From Stomorhina lunata (Eukaryota; Arthropoda; Insecta; Diptera; Rhiniidae), in contig OW121740.1 in NCBI GenBank assembly GCA_933228675.1, positions 78,818,137 through 78,882,136 on the forward strand: DNA of 64,000 nt, read 5' to 3'. Shown here piece after piece: positions 46,136-57,702 of the stretch. How positions within the stretch are numbered: the first letter of the stretch is position 1; every line of letters starts with the position of its first letter. The position numbers and the translations under genes are program-made. The notes under the pieces were generated by a model that worked only from the letters and a program-made list of their open reading frames with translations, had not been told where the DNA came from and did not search any database.

Positions 46136-47873
46136 TGCGTATTATATATCATATTAGAGGTAATCTTTTTAGGAAGTACATAAAATGCAGTTAAGGAAGA
46201 AATTCGTTCACGTTTGACCATATAACTTTTCCTAAGGAAATCTCTTAATTGCTATTAAATGACGATGACGAAGTTTACTACAAAGTTGTTGTACATAATA
46301 GTTATTTAGCATTCGAAATACCATGGAATTCGGTTCACATTTAGTCTTACCTCCTATATAAACCTCTTAATGGCATAAATTCCATCTAAAAGCCACTTGA
46401 ATAAGAATAAATAATAAACTATAATAGCTTTGACCACCAAATTAAGCACAAGAATAAAATGATGTGAATACTAGCCAGTGTCACAATAGGTCACCATTTG
46501 ACTATAGCTTTTTCTGTTCGTCTTTCCGTAAAGAAGGACAACATTTGACAGAAGTATTTCAGATCTCCTGAAAAAGTTCGGTATTGAAAACGGACAAACT
46601 CGGTTCACATTTACTAAAACCTCCCATATAACCCTAACTGCGAATCACTTTAATGCTGATAAAATAAATCACATTTTAATAGCACAAAAAAACCATAGCA
46701 AAACTTCCCCGTCAGCAAACCGTGGCTAATTCCCATTTATTCGCTATTCGTTTTCGCTTAATGTTGTAGTACCTTTAATATGACCTATAGTCACTAACTG
46801 AGACGTCCAAAGAGAAGTTTTATATTAGTTCCAGTATGTGTACCATATTATCGGTCACTGTATTATCATATTATTCTCAAATACCAAAATTTCATAATAA
46901 ATCTTATATTATATATCATTAAAAACTAGAAGTAGCAAAAAGATGTTTAAGTTTACAAAAACTACTAAAACTATAATAAGAAGTAAAGATTTGCACAGAT
47001 CCCAAATATTATTGATGATCGGAAGAACAATACATCCCAAACATTATTGATGAAGTATTCATCTAAATTGGTCAACTAACTTCAGATTTATAAGTAAATA
47101 TTCAATTACTTTTTCGACAAAGCTATGATTCGTTAGTAACTAATGTAGACCTGATATTCATCCATTCAAAAGCTATATATCTCACGTATGTACGTAAAAC
47201 TAAGAGTGTATACCCTATAATCCTAAGGCTTGTATATATTGACAAAACAATTATTGTTAAAGTCCGCTAACTTCAGAGTTTTACATAACTAATCAAGAAC
47301 TTTTACTAGTTGGATGTTATGTACGAATTAAGGTACACAAACACTGAGCACAGAGTTTTTGTGTTGCATGCCAGAATACTTAATCTTCATCAAATCGATT
47401 TGCTCTTGCAAATCTAAGGGCATCTACATCTGGTCTATCGAACTTTATTAAATGTTCGTAAAATAGACACATATATCGAAGCTACTGGCTTAAATAAGCA
47501 TTTCTACTTATCTTTCACAAAGGGACTACTTTAGAACCCAAGTGTCGCTGCCTTTGACATCAGCCACCTTTCCATCTTAACCTTTGCGTCCATAACTATT
47601 CGAGATGATGACGGCACCTAAAAGCTTTTCGTTTTCCGACTCTTAATTATAAAGACTCTTTGCATTTAATACTAGTATAAGCAAATATTGCTAGGACTTA
47701 CATTTAGTATCAACAAAAGAAAATTAATATACATTCAAGCATTTAAGTCAGTAATCAGAAATCATATTATCAATGTATTCTTACGATTTTGTACTTTACT
47801 TTTGGAACACCATTGGTGAAGGGTATCTAAGATTCGCCACAGCCGAATATACCACTCTTACTTGTTTTTAGCT
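46136..47873 (-). mobile_element. DINE-like repeat, subtype B, inverted partial copy
   Basis: Terminal reverse complement of ACAAGTAAGAGTGGTATATT at 47854-47873, with GGCACCTAAAAGCTTTTCG and AATCTTCATCAAATCGAT blocks as at 36160-36430. The hairpin end is missing. Confidence 0.72.
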
Positions 47874-48065
47874 AAATTATAAACTTTGTGAAGTTTTCTT
47901 TTAGAAAATTATAAATATGTTATATGTTCCTTAAGAAATTTTTAAAATAACTAAAAAACACTAAATCTAGTAATAGCTTATTTTTTAAACATTAATTTTA
48001 AACACTTATAACTTTTTACATACTTTTTAATACACTTTTTCTCATAAAATATTTAAAATTTTTTA
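47874..48065. other. AT-rich spacer
   Basis: Nothing recognised. Confidence 0.4.
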
Positions 48066-49527
48066 GCAGTTCCACAAAAACCTTGGGTTTCTGGTGGAAC
48101 GATCGTTCCGATGACTTTGTTGTCCATTTGCTGATCAAGGGAATTTCAAATAAGGGAAGCCCTATCTCAAATGGATAAACTTTTCGATCCAGCGGGCTGG
48201 TTTGCTTCATGTATAATACAAGAAAAAATCATTATGCAGAAAATGTGGATGGACGGTACTGGATCGGATGAAGTCCTGTCTCAAGATACTCTTTCTCTAT
48301 GAAAATCCTTTCACACTACTCCGTGTGAAATGAGTTCGAAAAAGCATACGCAGCGTCATTATATCTAAGGTACCTCCTATCAACACGATTTCTATTTCAC
48401 GATTAGAACCTTGCAGAGTAGTTTTATTGGCCGAAATGGTCGATGGTCTACTTTCAAGACTCAAAAATCAGTCAAGTGATGGAGTATTCCCAATGGCGGC
48501 ATGCAAACTCCGAGTCCAATCCAGCCGATATTGCAAGTCGAGGTGTGAGTCCACCTGATATTTGGTGGTTTGGACCTCATTGGGTCAAAGCTGAAAAATC
48601 GGACTTAAAACCAAATCTGTGAGAGTACATTTTTTATACTTTGATAACTTTGAAGACCTGATAGAACGCTTTTCAGCGGTTCCAAGGGCTTTGCGAGTCA
48701 TGGCCTATGTCTACAGGTTCTTCTTCAGAACAAATCCCTGATTTCGACATAGTTTATACAGGAATTCCATTTCTCTCACAAGTACGGAAATCAACTTCAT
48801 CCGAGATCAGCTTATTTCAGTAAGTCAAAAGCTGTTTTGTCCATAATGAAAAGTATCCGATTATTATTCCTTACAATAGCTACTTTGCACGGATCCTAGT
48901 CAAATTTATCCACATTTCACGGATGAAACCAGCTGGTATTGCGGCTTCTCCGGACTCAATATTGGATCCCAAAGGCCAAAAATCTTATCAAAACAACGAT
49001 AGGAAGTGTAAAATATGTGTCATTTACAAAAAGAGATGGCAAAAACAGATGATGGCAGGTTTACCGAGCGAACGAATTTAAATTTCCCGGCTATTCACTC
49101 GCACCGGTATAGACTTCGCTGGTTCTTTTGACATAAAAAGTTATTCTGGACGAGCCTGCCGTATTTCAAAGGATACGTCTGTGTATTTGTGTGCTTTTCA
49201 CCAAGGCTGTACATTTGGAAGCCACATCTGATTTATCCACACCTGCATTTATAGCAGCCTTTAGCCGATTTATCTCAGGAAGCGGTTGTCCCCTCTATTC
49301 TGATAATGGGACTGCATTCGTGGGAGCGTCGAAAGTTCTGACTAATGAGTTTATTCAAACTTCACGGCAGCGTATATACATATCAAAATATTTCGAGCCA
49401 CTTTATCCCAGCTGGAGCTCCACATATGGGTGAATTATGGGAAGCTGGTGTGAAGAGTTTAAGAGCGCATATCCGTAAGATAACCGGTTGCCACAAATAT
49501 ACATTCGAAGAGTTTTTCATACTGCTT
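48066..49527 (+). pseudogene. BEL/Pao retrotransposon pol fragment
   Basis: Successive frames show the BEL/Pao linker L-F-D-P-A-G-W-F-A (about 48180, read as S-Q-M-D-K-L-F-D-P), N-P-A-D-I-A-S-R-G (48515), G-P-H-W-V, integrase core I-D-F-A-G-S-F-D, V-C-F-T-K-A-V-H-L-E-A, Y-S-D-N-G-T-A-F-V-G-A (49300) and F-I-P-A-G-A-P-H-M-G-E-L-W-E-A-G-V (49410). This set and order is specific to BEL/Pao. At least six shifts or stops. No LTR found; cut at 49527 by LINE sequence. Confidence 0.88.
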
Positions 49528-49740
49528 TCTGAATTGATCTTGAACTCGTTAGATGAAATCCCATCTATAACAACTTTTAGAGAGCGATCTCTGAGGAAAC
49601 TCGATATAAACCGAGAGGAGTCATTACCGACACCAAAAGCAATAAATTTTGCTAGAACTGCACCATGTCACACTCTATCGAACAGCTTGAAAATATCTAA
49701 AGCTACAACATTACTTTCGTCAAAACTGTGAATAGAATAA
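49528..49740 (-). pseudogene. LINE RT fragment fused to BEL/Pao
   Basis: 49530-49685 matches 44700-44870 (LINE palm, minus strand). A plus-strand frame runs by chance from BEL integrase into the antisense of this LINE, producing a false chimeric protein. Confidence 0.8.
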
Positions 49741-50485
49741 GAAGGCTAGCAAGTCCACTGTAGAGCGGTACTTTTTTACAAAAATGAGATTTTAATGCAG
49801 AACAAAGGAGTATTAATAAATACATCGTTTGAAAAAAACAAAATTGGGCCAACTATTTTTTTTAAATGGTTTTGTGTTGATGCGCAAAAATGCCATGTAC
49901 ATAGCTGTCAAAATTCGTGCGCAAAAGTGCCATTTACACATGTTAATTTGAACTGGTTGTTCGTTAGTCCTCAATTTTTGCTGCATTTAACATTGCGTTT
50001 GCTTATAGTCTCCGCACTGACTCGGAATATTCCATTAAATACCGGTAAAATCCAAAAATTTAATGAGGAGAGTGCAAGTTAAAAACACTGAAATTCCGAT
50101 AAAAATTTTATTTTAATGCGACAGATGTTCATCCAAAAACAGAAATGTGACTATGAGTTATGCTTTGTTGAACGCAGCTATTAAACAATAAATAACAATA
50201 GAGGAAAACATTTTAGAAACTGTAAACATACAATTGGAGGATGACACCGTTCACTCTCTCCCCAATTTCCTAGGCCAAGCTTTGAAAGATTTTCCTCCAC
50301 TTTGTCATTTCAGTTAAGTTTCGGACGTTATCTTCCGTTTTTATTCTAATTTTAGCTTTTTCATGGTAATTGTTTTTCCAGAAGTGGGTTACTATCTTGA
50401 CTTGCGGCTCACTACATTAACGGATTTTAACATAGTTCCCCAGGTGATACCGCGAACAGGTTAGTGTCCACAGTTGAGAAAGCAT
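49741..50485. repeat. Duplicated block, right copy, non-coding part
   Basis: 49798-50485 corresponds to 44870-45475. About 100 bp at 49690-49797 is absent from the left copy. Confidence 0.8.
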
Positions 50486-51400
50486 TCGTCCTGGCTCCAC
50501 AAAAGCCTTAAAAGAAACACAGTGTCGAAGTTGTTTTGTCAAATTTCGTTCGGGAGATCTTTCACTAAAAGATAAGCAATGTTCAGGTCGGCCAAGTGAA
50601 GTTGATGATGAATCGGATCGTCATGTAACTGAACGAGTGATTGGAGAAAAGTTGAATATGCCAAAATCATAACCATATACGACGTCTTGGACTCGTAAAA
50701 AAACATGATATTTGGGTACCACATGAATTGAAAGAAATTAATTTAACAAACCGTTTAAACGCTTGTGATATGCATCTTAAATGCAACGCACAAGATCCGT
50801 TTTTAAAGCAAATCATAACTGGAGAAGAAAATGGATTGTTTGCAAAAACGTGAATTGAAAACTATCATGGTCCAAGCATGAACTACACAAACCACTTCAA
50901 AGGCTGATATTCATCAAAAGAAGATTATGCTGTAAGTTTGGTGGGATTGGAAGAGTGTGGTATATTTTGAGCTGCTTTCAAGGAACCAGTCGATTAATTC
51001 GGATGTCTACTGTAAAAACACATGGCTCGTTGATGGGTGTATGCCAACGAGTTACGGCCAGAATTGGTCAATCGTACAGATGTCATATTCCACCAAGCAT
51101 CGCTAGACCGCACACATCTTTGATTACTCGCCAAAAACTGATAAAGCTTGGCTGGGAACTTTTGATGCATCCACCATATAGCAATGACCTTGCACCGTCA
51201 GACTTTCATTTGTTTTGGTCTTTCCAAAACTTCTTAAATGGTAAAACTTTCGATAATGACAAGGCTATAAAATCGCATTTGGTTCAGTTTTTTACAGATA
51301 AAGGCCAAAAGTTCTATGAGCGTAGAATAATAATATTACCGGAAAGATGGAGAATGTAATCCAGTAAAATAGAAATTATATAATTGATTAAAGTTCATTC
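50486..51400 (+). pseudogene. mariner transposase, copy 2, longer
   Basis: Same start as copy 1 but continues to the C-terminus. 50955-51359 is open: L-S-C-F-Q-G-T-S-R-L, A-R-P-H-T-S-L, L-L-M-H-P-P-Y-S-N-D-L-A-P-S-D-F-H-L-F (third catalytic Asp of the DD34D type), F-L-N-G-K-T-F, L-P-E-R-W-R. The HQDN motif with the second Asp is lost (H-I-P-P-S-I-A-R-P-H). One A missing near 50830 shifts the GEEKW region. Dead. Confidence 0.9.
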
Positions 51401-52190
51401 TAAAATTAAAAATCACCGGTTTCTACAATTCTATATTTTATAAAAACAGCAACAAAGTAAGACTGCTAACTTGATTTCATGTGATAAAAGACTAAGAAAA
51501 TATTTTTTTTAATTAGATTAAGTTACAGCAACGGAGTCAGACTGTAAAAATTTCAAATGTTTCTTTTGCAAAAAAATATTAAATGCTATCGACACTAAAA
51601 ACACAAACTAAATCGTTATATTTATGTTAATCAAGAAAAATGTTCATATTATTTCTTTTATGGAAAATGTGCAAATTGTCTGGCTCAAATCAAAAAATTG
51701 CAAAAGAAAAGGTGCTAAATGACAAAACTTCTAATTAATCAAAGATACTGTATTTTTTTTATTTTTTTTACTTCATGTATATGTATGTAAAAACAAAACA
51801 AATAAAATTCGATTCAAAAAAATTTAAAAAAATATTATGTAAATTTTTTATACAGTTTTTTGTCTCTCCTGAAAAATTTAAAAAAGTGCAGTTGGCACCT
51901 TTGCACTCTAAGCTAGCGATATAAAATTTCATTCAAATCGCTTCACATTTAACCCATACAAAAAACTTACGGAAATAGCCTAAATTCCACCTAACATACA
52001 CTTAAATGCCAATAAATGTTAAACTAAAAAAGCTAGAATCACAAAATTTTACAAAAGTATTTTTGATATCTTGAGTAAGTTGTGTATTGAAAATGGACAA
52101 ATTCGGTTCACATTTAGTTGTCTTTGCAAGATAATACGTCTAGCCTAGCAGAATTACTAACGAGCAGAAAACTGAGAACAAAATGACCAT
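51401..52190. other. AT-rich spacer with DINE-like traces
   Basis: Only 51900-52110 shows weak DINE-like blocks (ACTTACGGAAATAGCC). Nothing else recognised. Confidence 0.4.
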
Positions 52191-52738
52191 CTGTCTTGAA
52201 GGATCTTAAGCCAAAAATTAATAAATTAAAAAACATACAAGAAACACTAAAAAACAATAAGTTGAATTCATCCAAGTATTATAACAAAAACGCAGTTAAA
52301 TTAAAACCAGTTGTTTTAGGTGAAAAAGTCAGCTTTAAAAAAATCCCACATCCGTATGGTCTAAAGGTAAAATCGTAGAAATATGCAAAGAGCCTAGGTC
52401 TTTTCTCGTAAATGATGAAAATGGAGTAACTTATAGGAGAAATAGACAGCATCTCATGAAAATTAAATTTTATTGAAAACAATAAAAAAAAAACTAGTTC
52501 AAATATACATGAAAATGTTTATTCCAATTTGGATGGTAATACAGACTCTAGTACTTATAATGGTGAAAATGAGAATACGAGCAATAAGAATGAAAATATT
52601 TGTGAAAATGATCATAATAATGAAAATATTAGTACAAATTCTAATAATGAAAACTCTTACAATGAAACAAGAACAGATAGTCAAAGTTATTCGAAATTTG
52701 GAAGAAAAATAATACCGCCTAATAGGCCTAATTTGTAA
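52191..52738 (+). pseudogene. Ty3/gypsy pol C-terminal fragment
   Basis: 52196-52378 gives K-V-S-F-K-K-I-P-H-P-Y-G-L-K, then after a stop E-P-R-S-F-L-V-N-D-E-N-G and R-R-N-R-Q-H-L, the GPY/F-type integrase end of gypsy elements. A run of Asn/Glu-rich codons (52529-52738) ends S-K-F-G-R-K-I-I-P-P-N-R-P-N-L, the usual pol terminus, then TAA. A third gypsy lineage or a relative of the first (both have Asn-rich tails). Confidence 0.72.
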
Positions 52739-53089
52739 AAAGAAATTGTTATGATTATTATTCACATACATCCTTAAACAAAAATATTTTTGTGTTTAAT
52801 TTATCTTTACAAATGCATAAAAAAATTAAGATGTTATGGTACTGAACAGAGAAACGCAATGGATCAATACTAAGCCAATTATAATGAATGATTCATTCAT
52901 TTTAGAGTATAAGTGACTGCACGTTATTTTAAAAAAACTATCCAGAGTTTCTCATACTTACTACGACTTTGATTTACAAATACAGCTAGAAACAAGTATG
53001 AGTCGCAAATTGATCCGAAACTCACACATCTCAAAATATGAATAATTCATAAACTATCAATTTGTATTAAAAAATTAAAAAAAAAACAA
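52739..53089. other. AT-rich spacer, possible gypsy 3' end
   Basis: Follows a pol end, so could include 3' LTR remains, but no matching LTR exists in the window. Confidence 0.3.
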
Positions 53090-53505
53090 GTAAGAAAGTG
53101 CTATAGCCGGTCAAGCCCGACTTTACGATACCCTTTACCACTAAGGTCAAAGGTGTTTTTTCCTATATAAAGACAAATATTTGCGAAATTTTGCCATCAA
53201 ACAAACATTTTCTCAAACATTTTCTGAAGGGTATAAATACCCTTCACCACCATAGGTGGAAAGGGTATTATAAGTTTGTGCTGATGTTTGTAACGCATAG
53301 AAATATTTGTCTTAGACCCACCTTTTAGTATACCAATAGGCTTAGAATCACTTTCTGAGTCGATTTAGCGATGTCCGTCTTGCTGGCTGGCTGGACCCCC
53401 ATGTAAACCTTGTAATCAAACTACAGATCGCAATTCTAAAGATAATTTGATGAAATTTGGCACAGATAATTTTTTTGATAATGGGACCATAGCTATTGAA
53501 ATTAA
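53090..53505 (+). mobile_element. DINE-like subtype A, two abutting fragments
   Basis: ACAAGTAAGAAAGTGCTATAG at 53090, then hairpin ACCCTTCACC...GGTGGAAAGGGT at 53239 opening an inverse copy with GAGTCGATTTAGCGATGTCC at 53360. Cut at about 53505 where LINE sequence begins. Confidence 0.7.
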
Positions 53506-55147
53506 AAGTGTTAAAAATTTTTAAAACAACTTCAATTTAATTATTTAATTGTTTATTAACTGTGGTAATTAAAGCAGTGCTTTGGCCACACTTGTTTAAT
53601 AGTGACAATTATAAAAATAAAAACTTGTTTAAAACATAAATACACATTCAAACATACAACAAACTTTTTTATACTTAAATCAGCTGATCGTACATCTTAA
53701 TATAACTTAAAGTGCAACTCTGAATAACTTAAAGTGCCACCTATACGCCAAATTACATATACATTTTTCCGTTAATTTTGAATTTTATAGGTTGTGCATG
53801 AAAACTTTTTTACATTTTCAATCCTATCCATCTTTCACTATGAGTGAGTCAAGATATAAATGCATAATTAAAAACTGTACAATATCTGATGATGATGAGA
53901 GAATGATAAGTTGCTGGCTCTGTCAGAGTCTTTGTCATTATAAGTGCAGTGATCTAAAAACCCTTGTTGCTGAAGCTTTGAATAACGTTAAAGGATTAAA
54001 ATGGTGCTGCAGTGATTGTCAAAAAATTGATGTTGAATTCTACCGATTTTTTCAATCAACTAAGGACACTTTTTCTAATCTAAAAAATAAATTTGCTGCT
54101 TTATCTAATGAAATTGATGCTTATGGTAATTTATTTGAAGATTTTAAGCAACTCAAAAATGTGCGTACTCCTGAATTATCACCAAAACGCAGTAAATCAT
54201 CTAGAAATAAAAATAAAACTAGCAACATGCCTGCAATTCCACGGAATCAGAATGAAGCTTTATCTGCATCTTCGGTGGAACAATCAATAAGTTATTCCTC
54301 TGTCCTAAAAACTCCTAATACGAATCCTGTTATTCCTGAAGGGCCTACACATATCCTTGATTCAAATCCTGTTCCATGCAATTATACAAAATCTTCTAAC
54401 ATGGATATAATTCATTCTGAAATGTATTCAGCTGGTCTCCAATCTGGTTCATCTAGTTCTGGAACGGTGAAAGACTCTGATGACTTAACTACTCCCAAAC
54501 TATTAGTCGTTATACCCTCGAAAAGATATATTTTTGTTTCACGTTTAGCTAGTGATACAACAATTGAAGATGTTAAATATTATTTAAATACAACTGAAAT
54601 TGATTTTTCCATAAATAAATTTAGTTACTCGCAACCTAGGAGTATAACATCGTTTAAAATAGGTGTTTCTCCGCACACTTATGAACAAATTGTTAACCCT
54701 AATTTTTGGCCTGCAAACATTTTCGTTCGAGAATACTTATTCAAGGAAAGTCCAAAAACCAGAAATATAGCCAGTTTGCCGCATAGAATTGCATCTAATC
54801 CAAAAAACTAAATGGCTCTAAGGATCATTTAACTATTATATACCAAAATGTTCGAGGCCTTAATATTAAATTGCCCACTCTACAGGTTAATAGTTACAAC
54901 TTTACCTTTGATATTATTATTTTTACTGAAACCTGGCTTACTGACGGTATATTTAATTCTGAAGTTCTGTGCAATAACTACGAAATATACAGATTTAATC
55001 GCAATATTCGAAGGGGTGGTGGAGTTCTGATAGCTGTTAATTGCTTATACCCATCGGAAGTTATTTCTTCTGACATATGCGATATTGAATTTGTCGCTGT
55101 TGCTGTTAAATTAAAGCATAAAAAGATATATTTAACCTGTACATCCT
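53506..55147 (+). mobile_element. CR1/Jockey-like LINE, 5' part
   Basis: Leader (53506-53839), complete ORF1, start of ORF2 endonuclease, then an abrupt junction with an opposite LOA element at about 55147. Endonuclease through poly-A is missing. Confidence 0.8.
53840..54811 (+). CDS. LINE ORF1, PHD-like finger protein
   Basis: 324 codons from the ATG of M-S-E-S-R-Y-K-C; an ATG at 53792 would add 16 residues of less typical sequence. Residues 6-60 hold a C4HC3/PHD-like finger: C-I-I-K-N-C, C-W-L-C, H-Y-K-C, W-C-C-S-D-C. A coiled segment and a Ser/Asn-rich linker follow; near residues 225-310 the part V-S-R-L-A-S-D-T-T and N-I-F-V-R-E-Y looks RRM-like. PHD-bearing ORF1 occurs in several CR1-group elements. 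Intact reading frame: the best preserved LINE protein here. Would bind element RNA. Confidence 0.8.
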   Translation: MSESRYKCIIKNCTISDDDERMISCWLCQSLCHYKCSDLKTLVAEALNNVKGLKWCCSDCQKIDVEFYRFFQSTKDTFSNLKNKFAALSNEIDAYGNLFEDFKQLKNVRTPELSPKRSKSSRNKNKTSNMPAIPRNQNEALSASSVEQSISYSSVLKTPNTNPVIPEGPTHILDSNPVPCNYTKSSNMDIIHSEMYSAGLQSGSSSSGTVKDSDDLTTPKLLVVIPSKRYIFVSRLASDTTIEDVKYYLNTTEIDFSINKFSYSQPRSITSFKIGVSPHTYEQIVNPNFWPANIFVREYLFKESPKTRNIASLPHRIASNPKN

Positions 55148-55152
55148 TCTAG
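54806..55152 (+). pseudogene. LINE ORF2, endonuclease N-terminus only
   Basis: Overlaps the ORF1 end in another frame. I-Y-Q-N-V-R-G-L (Asn of APE endonuclease), F-T-E-T-W-L (catalytic Glu), R-R-G-G-G-V-L-I. After about 108 codons the sequence passes into antisense LOA RNase H at 55147. Confidence 0.88.
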
Positions 55153-57659
55153 GGCTTTAAGAGCCGCCTGACTATCAACGTAGATTGTCACCTCACTATC
55201 CATAGGAATATTTTGTGAGATAAGTTCGGTGGCTTTCAGAATGGCGAAGATTTCAGCTTGAAATCATCTCAAAGCCTGTAGCATTCCCTAATGTTCTGGT
55301 TTCTTAAGAAAACACCAGCGCCAGTGCCGATTTCTATTTTAGAACCATCTGTGAAGATCGAGTTCCCCTCAAAGAGCGATTGACGATTATCCCAGCTGGT
55401 TCTATCGGGAATAACGACCTCTGGTACAGAACTGAACACCTTGACTAGATAGTCAGATGCAGTAGAACCTGACTGAAAGCAAGGAACATTCGTTCGGTTT
55501 AGTATACTGGTATGTCCTGTCTGCCTGTGCTGTTCCCTTTATGAAAAGATCTAAAGGGAACAGAGACAGCATCACGTCTAAGGCTGCCTGAGGAGAGCTC
55601 CTTAGGGCTCCAGAGATGCCTATACTACTACTCCTTTGGACTTTGTTCAAGAGGCTAAGGAAAGAGACTTTGTTTACCGCTTCCCACCATACTGCACACC
55701 CGTATGTCAGAACTGGTCTTACAATGGTTGTGTATATCCAGTATACTACCATTGGGTTTAATCCCCAGCTCTTGCCTACTGAGTTCCTGCAAAAGTAGTA
55801 GGCGTTAAGTCCCTTTTTCATCCTCTCGAGCGTGTTCCTCTTCCATGAAAGCTTCCTATCTAGGATGATGCCTAGGAATTTGGCTTCTAACGACAGTCCT
55901 AACTCTACTCCATTAAGTACTGGAAGTTTGAAAGACTCAACTTTGTACTTCCTGGTGAATAAGACTAACTCTGTTTTTTCAGGGTTGACCCCCAGTCCTT
56001 TGTCACTGGCCCAGGAGGAGAGGTCGCCTAGTGCCGATTCCATGATTTCGCTGATTGTATTCAGGTATTTACCCGATACCAGTATTACCACGTCATCAGC
56101 GTAGGCGACAATCTTCCTACCTAGATGGTCAAATCTTTTAAGTATGACGTTAATCGCCAGTAACCAAAGTAAGGGTGACAACACCCCCCCCCCCCCCTGT
56201 GGTGTACCTCTTGTGACTATTCTACGAGTGTTGTAGTCTCCTATACTAGAGTTGATTATCCTGCTGTTGAGCAGAAAACCCTGCACGCCCGTTTCTATAA
56301 GCGCGTTCTTAATGGCGTCAATAGTGATATTATTGAAAGCTCCTTCGATATCTAAGAAAGCTGCCAATGTATATTCCTTGAAATCTAGCCCTTTTTCGAT
56401 AAAACCAACCACATCATGGAGTGCACTCTCAACAGATTTACCCCTGAGGTAAGCATGTTGAGCGTTACTTATGATGCGTGTTTCTAACGAGTTCCTAAGA
56501 TAGAGATCAATCAGTCGCTCTAGTGTCTTTAAAAGGAAAGACGATAGGCTGATTGGTCTAAAATCTTTTGGTTTTGAGTGACTAGCCTTCCCTGCCTTTG
56601 GTTTAAAAATCATCCTAACCTCTCTCCATCCACTTGGAATAAAGCCCCCAAGTAGACAGCTAACGAAAATGGACCGAAGAATTGACAGACAATGGTCGGA
56701 GGAATACTGAAGCATGGCAGAGATGATGCCATCTGGACCGGCCGATTTATACGGCAAGAATGAATTCACGGCCCATTTAATTCTCTCCATGGTGACTATC
56801 TTATCTATCAAAATGTTCGGTCTTGCATCCGAGTCTACCGTAATCGGTATACTCGGGGCAGGATCTAAATTCCAGTTACCTGGAAAATGAGTGTCAATAA
56901 GCAGATTTAGTGTCTCTAGGCTCGACTCAGTCCACAAGCCATCTGACTTCTGGATGAAACCAGGAATCGCAGGGTTCCTGGATAGCATCCGCCTAAATCT
57001 GGATAGCTCATTAACTGAATCGATAGACTCACAGTAGTCGCGCCACGTAGTCCGTTTGGCCTTTCTGAGATCACTTTTGTATCTATTGAATGCCTCTTTA
57101 TACCTTGACCAATCCTCCTCCGAATGAGTGAGTTTGGCCTTATTGAACAACCTTCTGACTTTAGTTCTGAGATCTTTAAGATTCGTAGACCACCATCTGG
57201 GTTGTTTACGTTTCCCAGGGAAAGTTAAAGGACAGCTTTCATGGTAGCTGTCCAAATAGCTTTTACTGAGTACCGACACCAGGGCATCCGATTCCGTTAG
57301 AGAGAAAACTCCCAAGGGAATATTTGCTGTCCTAGCGTCAAGGAGCCTACTAAAGTTTCCCCAGTTTGTTTTCCTGGGATTCCTAAAGGGTTCTTGCTTA
57401 GCCTTATTGAAGTTTACAGTGAAGGAGATCAAGCAGTGATCCGAAAAGGAGTACTCGTTAGAGACCCTCCACTTATCAATAAGGTTATCTCTGTTATTAG
57501 TCAGCGTGATGTCTATCACTTCTTCTCTATCTTTCACCCTAAACGTTGGCATATTGCCCTTATTACAGATAATAAGATTGTTAGTAGTGATCAAATCAAA
57601 AACTGACTCACCTCTTATGTTAATGTTACTGCTGCCCCATTGGTAGTGATGTGCGTAGG
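55148..57659 (-). pseudogene. LOA ORF2: endonuclease end, RT and RNase H
   Basis: One open frame covers the endonuclease C-terminus (S-F-S-D-H-C-L-I-S) and all of RT: K-S-A-G-P-D-G-I, F-R-P-I-S-L-S-S, D-I-E-G-A-F-N-N, T-P-Q-GGGG-V-L-S-P and the intact A-Y-A-D-D-V-V-I at about 56092-56113. A shift near 55500 moves RNase H to another frame: I-F-T-D-G-S-K-I-E (first Asp), then stops. RNase H ends at 55148 before its last residues. The minus frame extends artificially into the Transib-like TIR up to 57690. Confidence 0.92.
56184..56197. repeat. 14-base C homopolymer in RT motif
   Basis: Encodes four Gly (minus strand) where relatives have two in P-Q-G-G-V-L-S-P; an in-frame slippage expansion of 6 bp. 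Confidence 0.9.
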
Positions 57660-57702
57660 CGTCGCACGGTGGTTCAGAATCAAATTTCATTGGCCAAAAC
57701 CT

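Noticed and set aside
49345..49731. A 128-codon plus frame joining BEL integrase to a novel C-terminus
   Set aside because: The second half is the antisense of a LINE RT fragment; a chance fusion.
52473..52771. Met/Ile-rich and Asn-rich frames on both strands
   Set aside because: Shadows of the Asn-rich gypsy pol tail at 52529-52738, which is the better reading.
56183..57690. Functional LOA reverse transcriptase
   Set aside because: RT itself is open, but ORF2 is split by a transposon, RNase H is frameshifted and truncated, and ORF1 is shifted.
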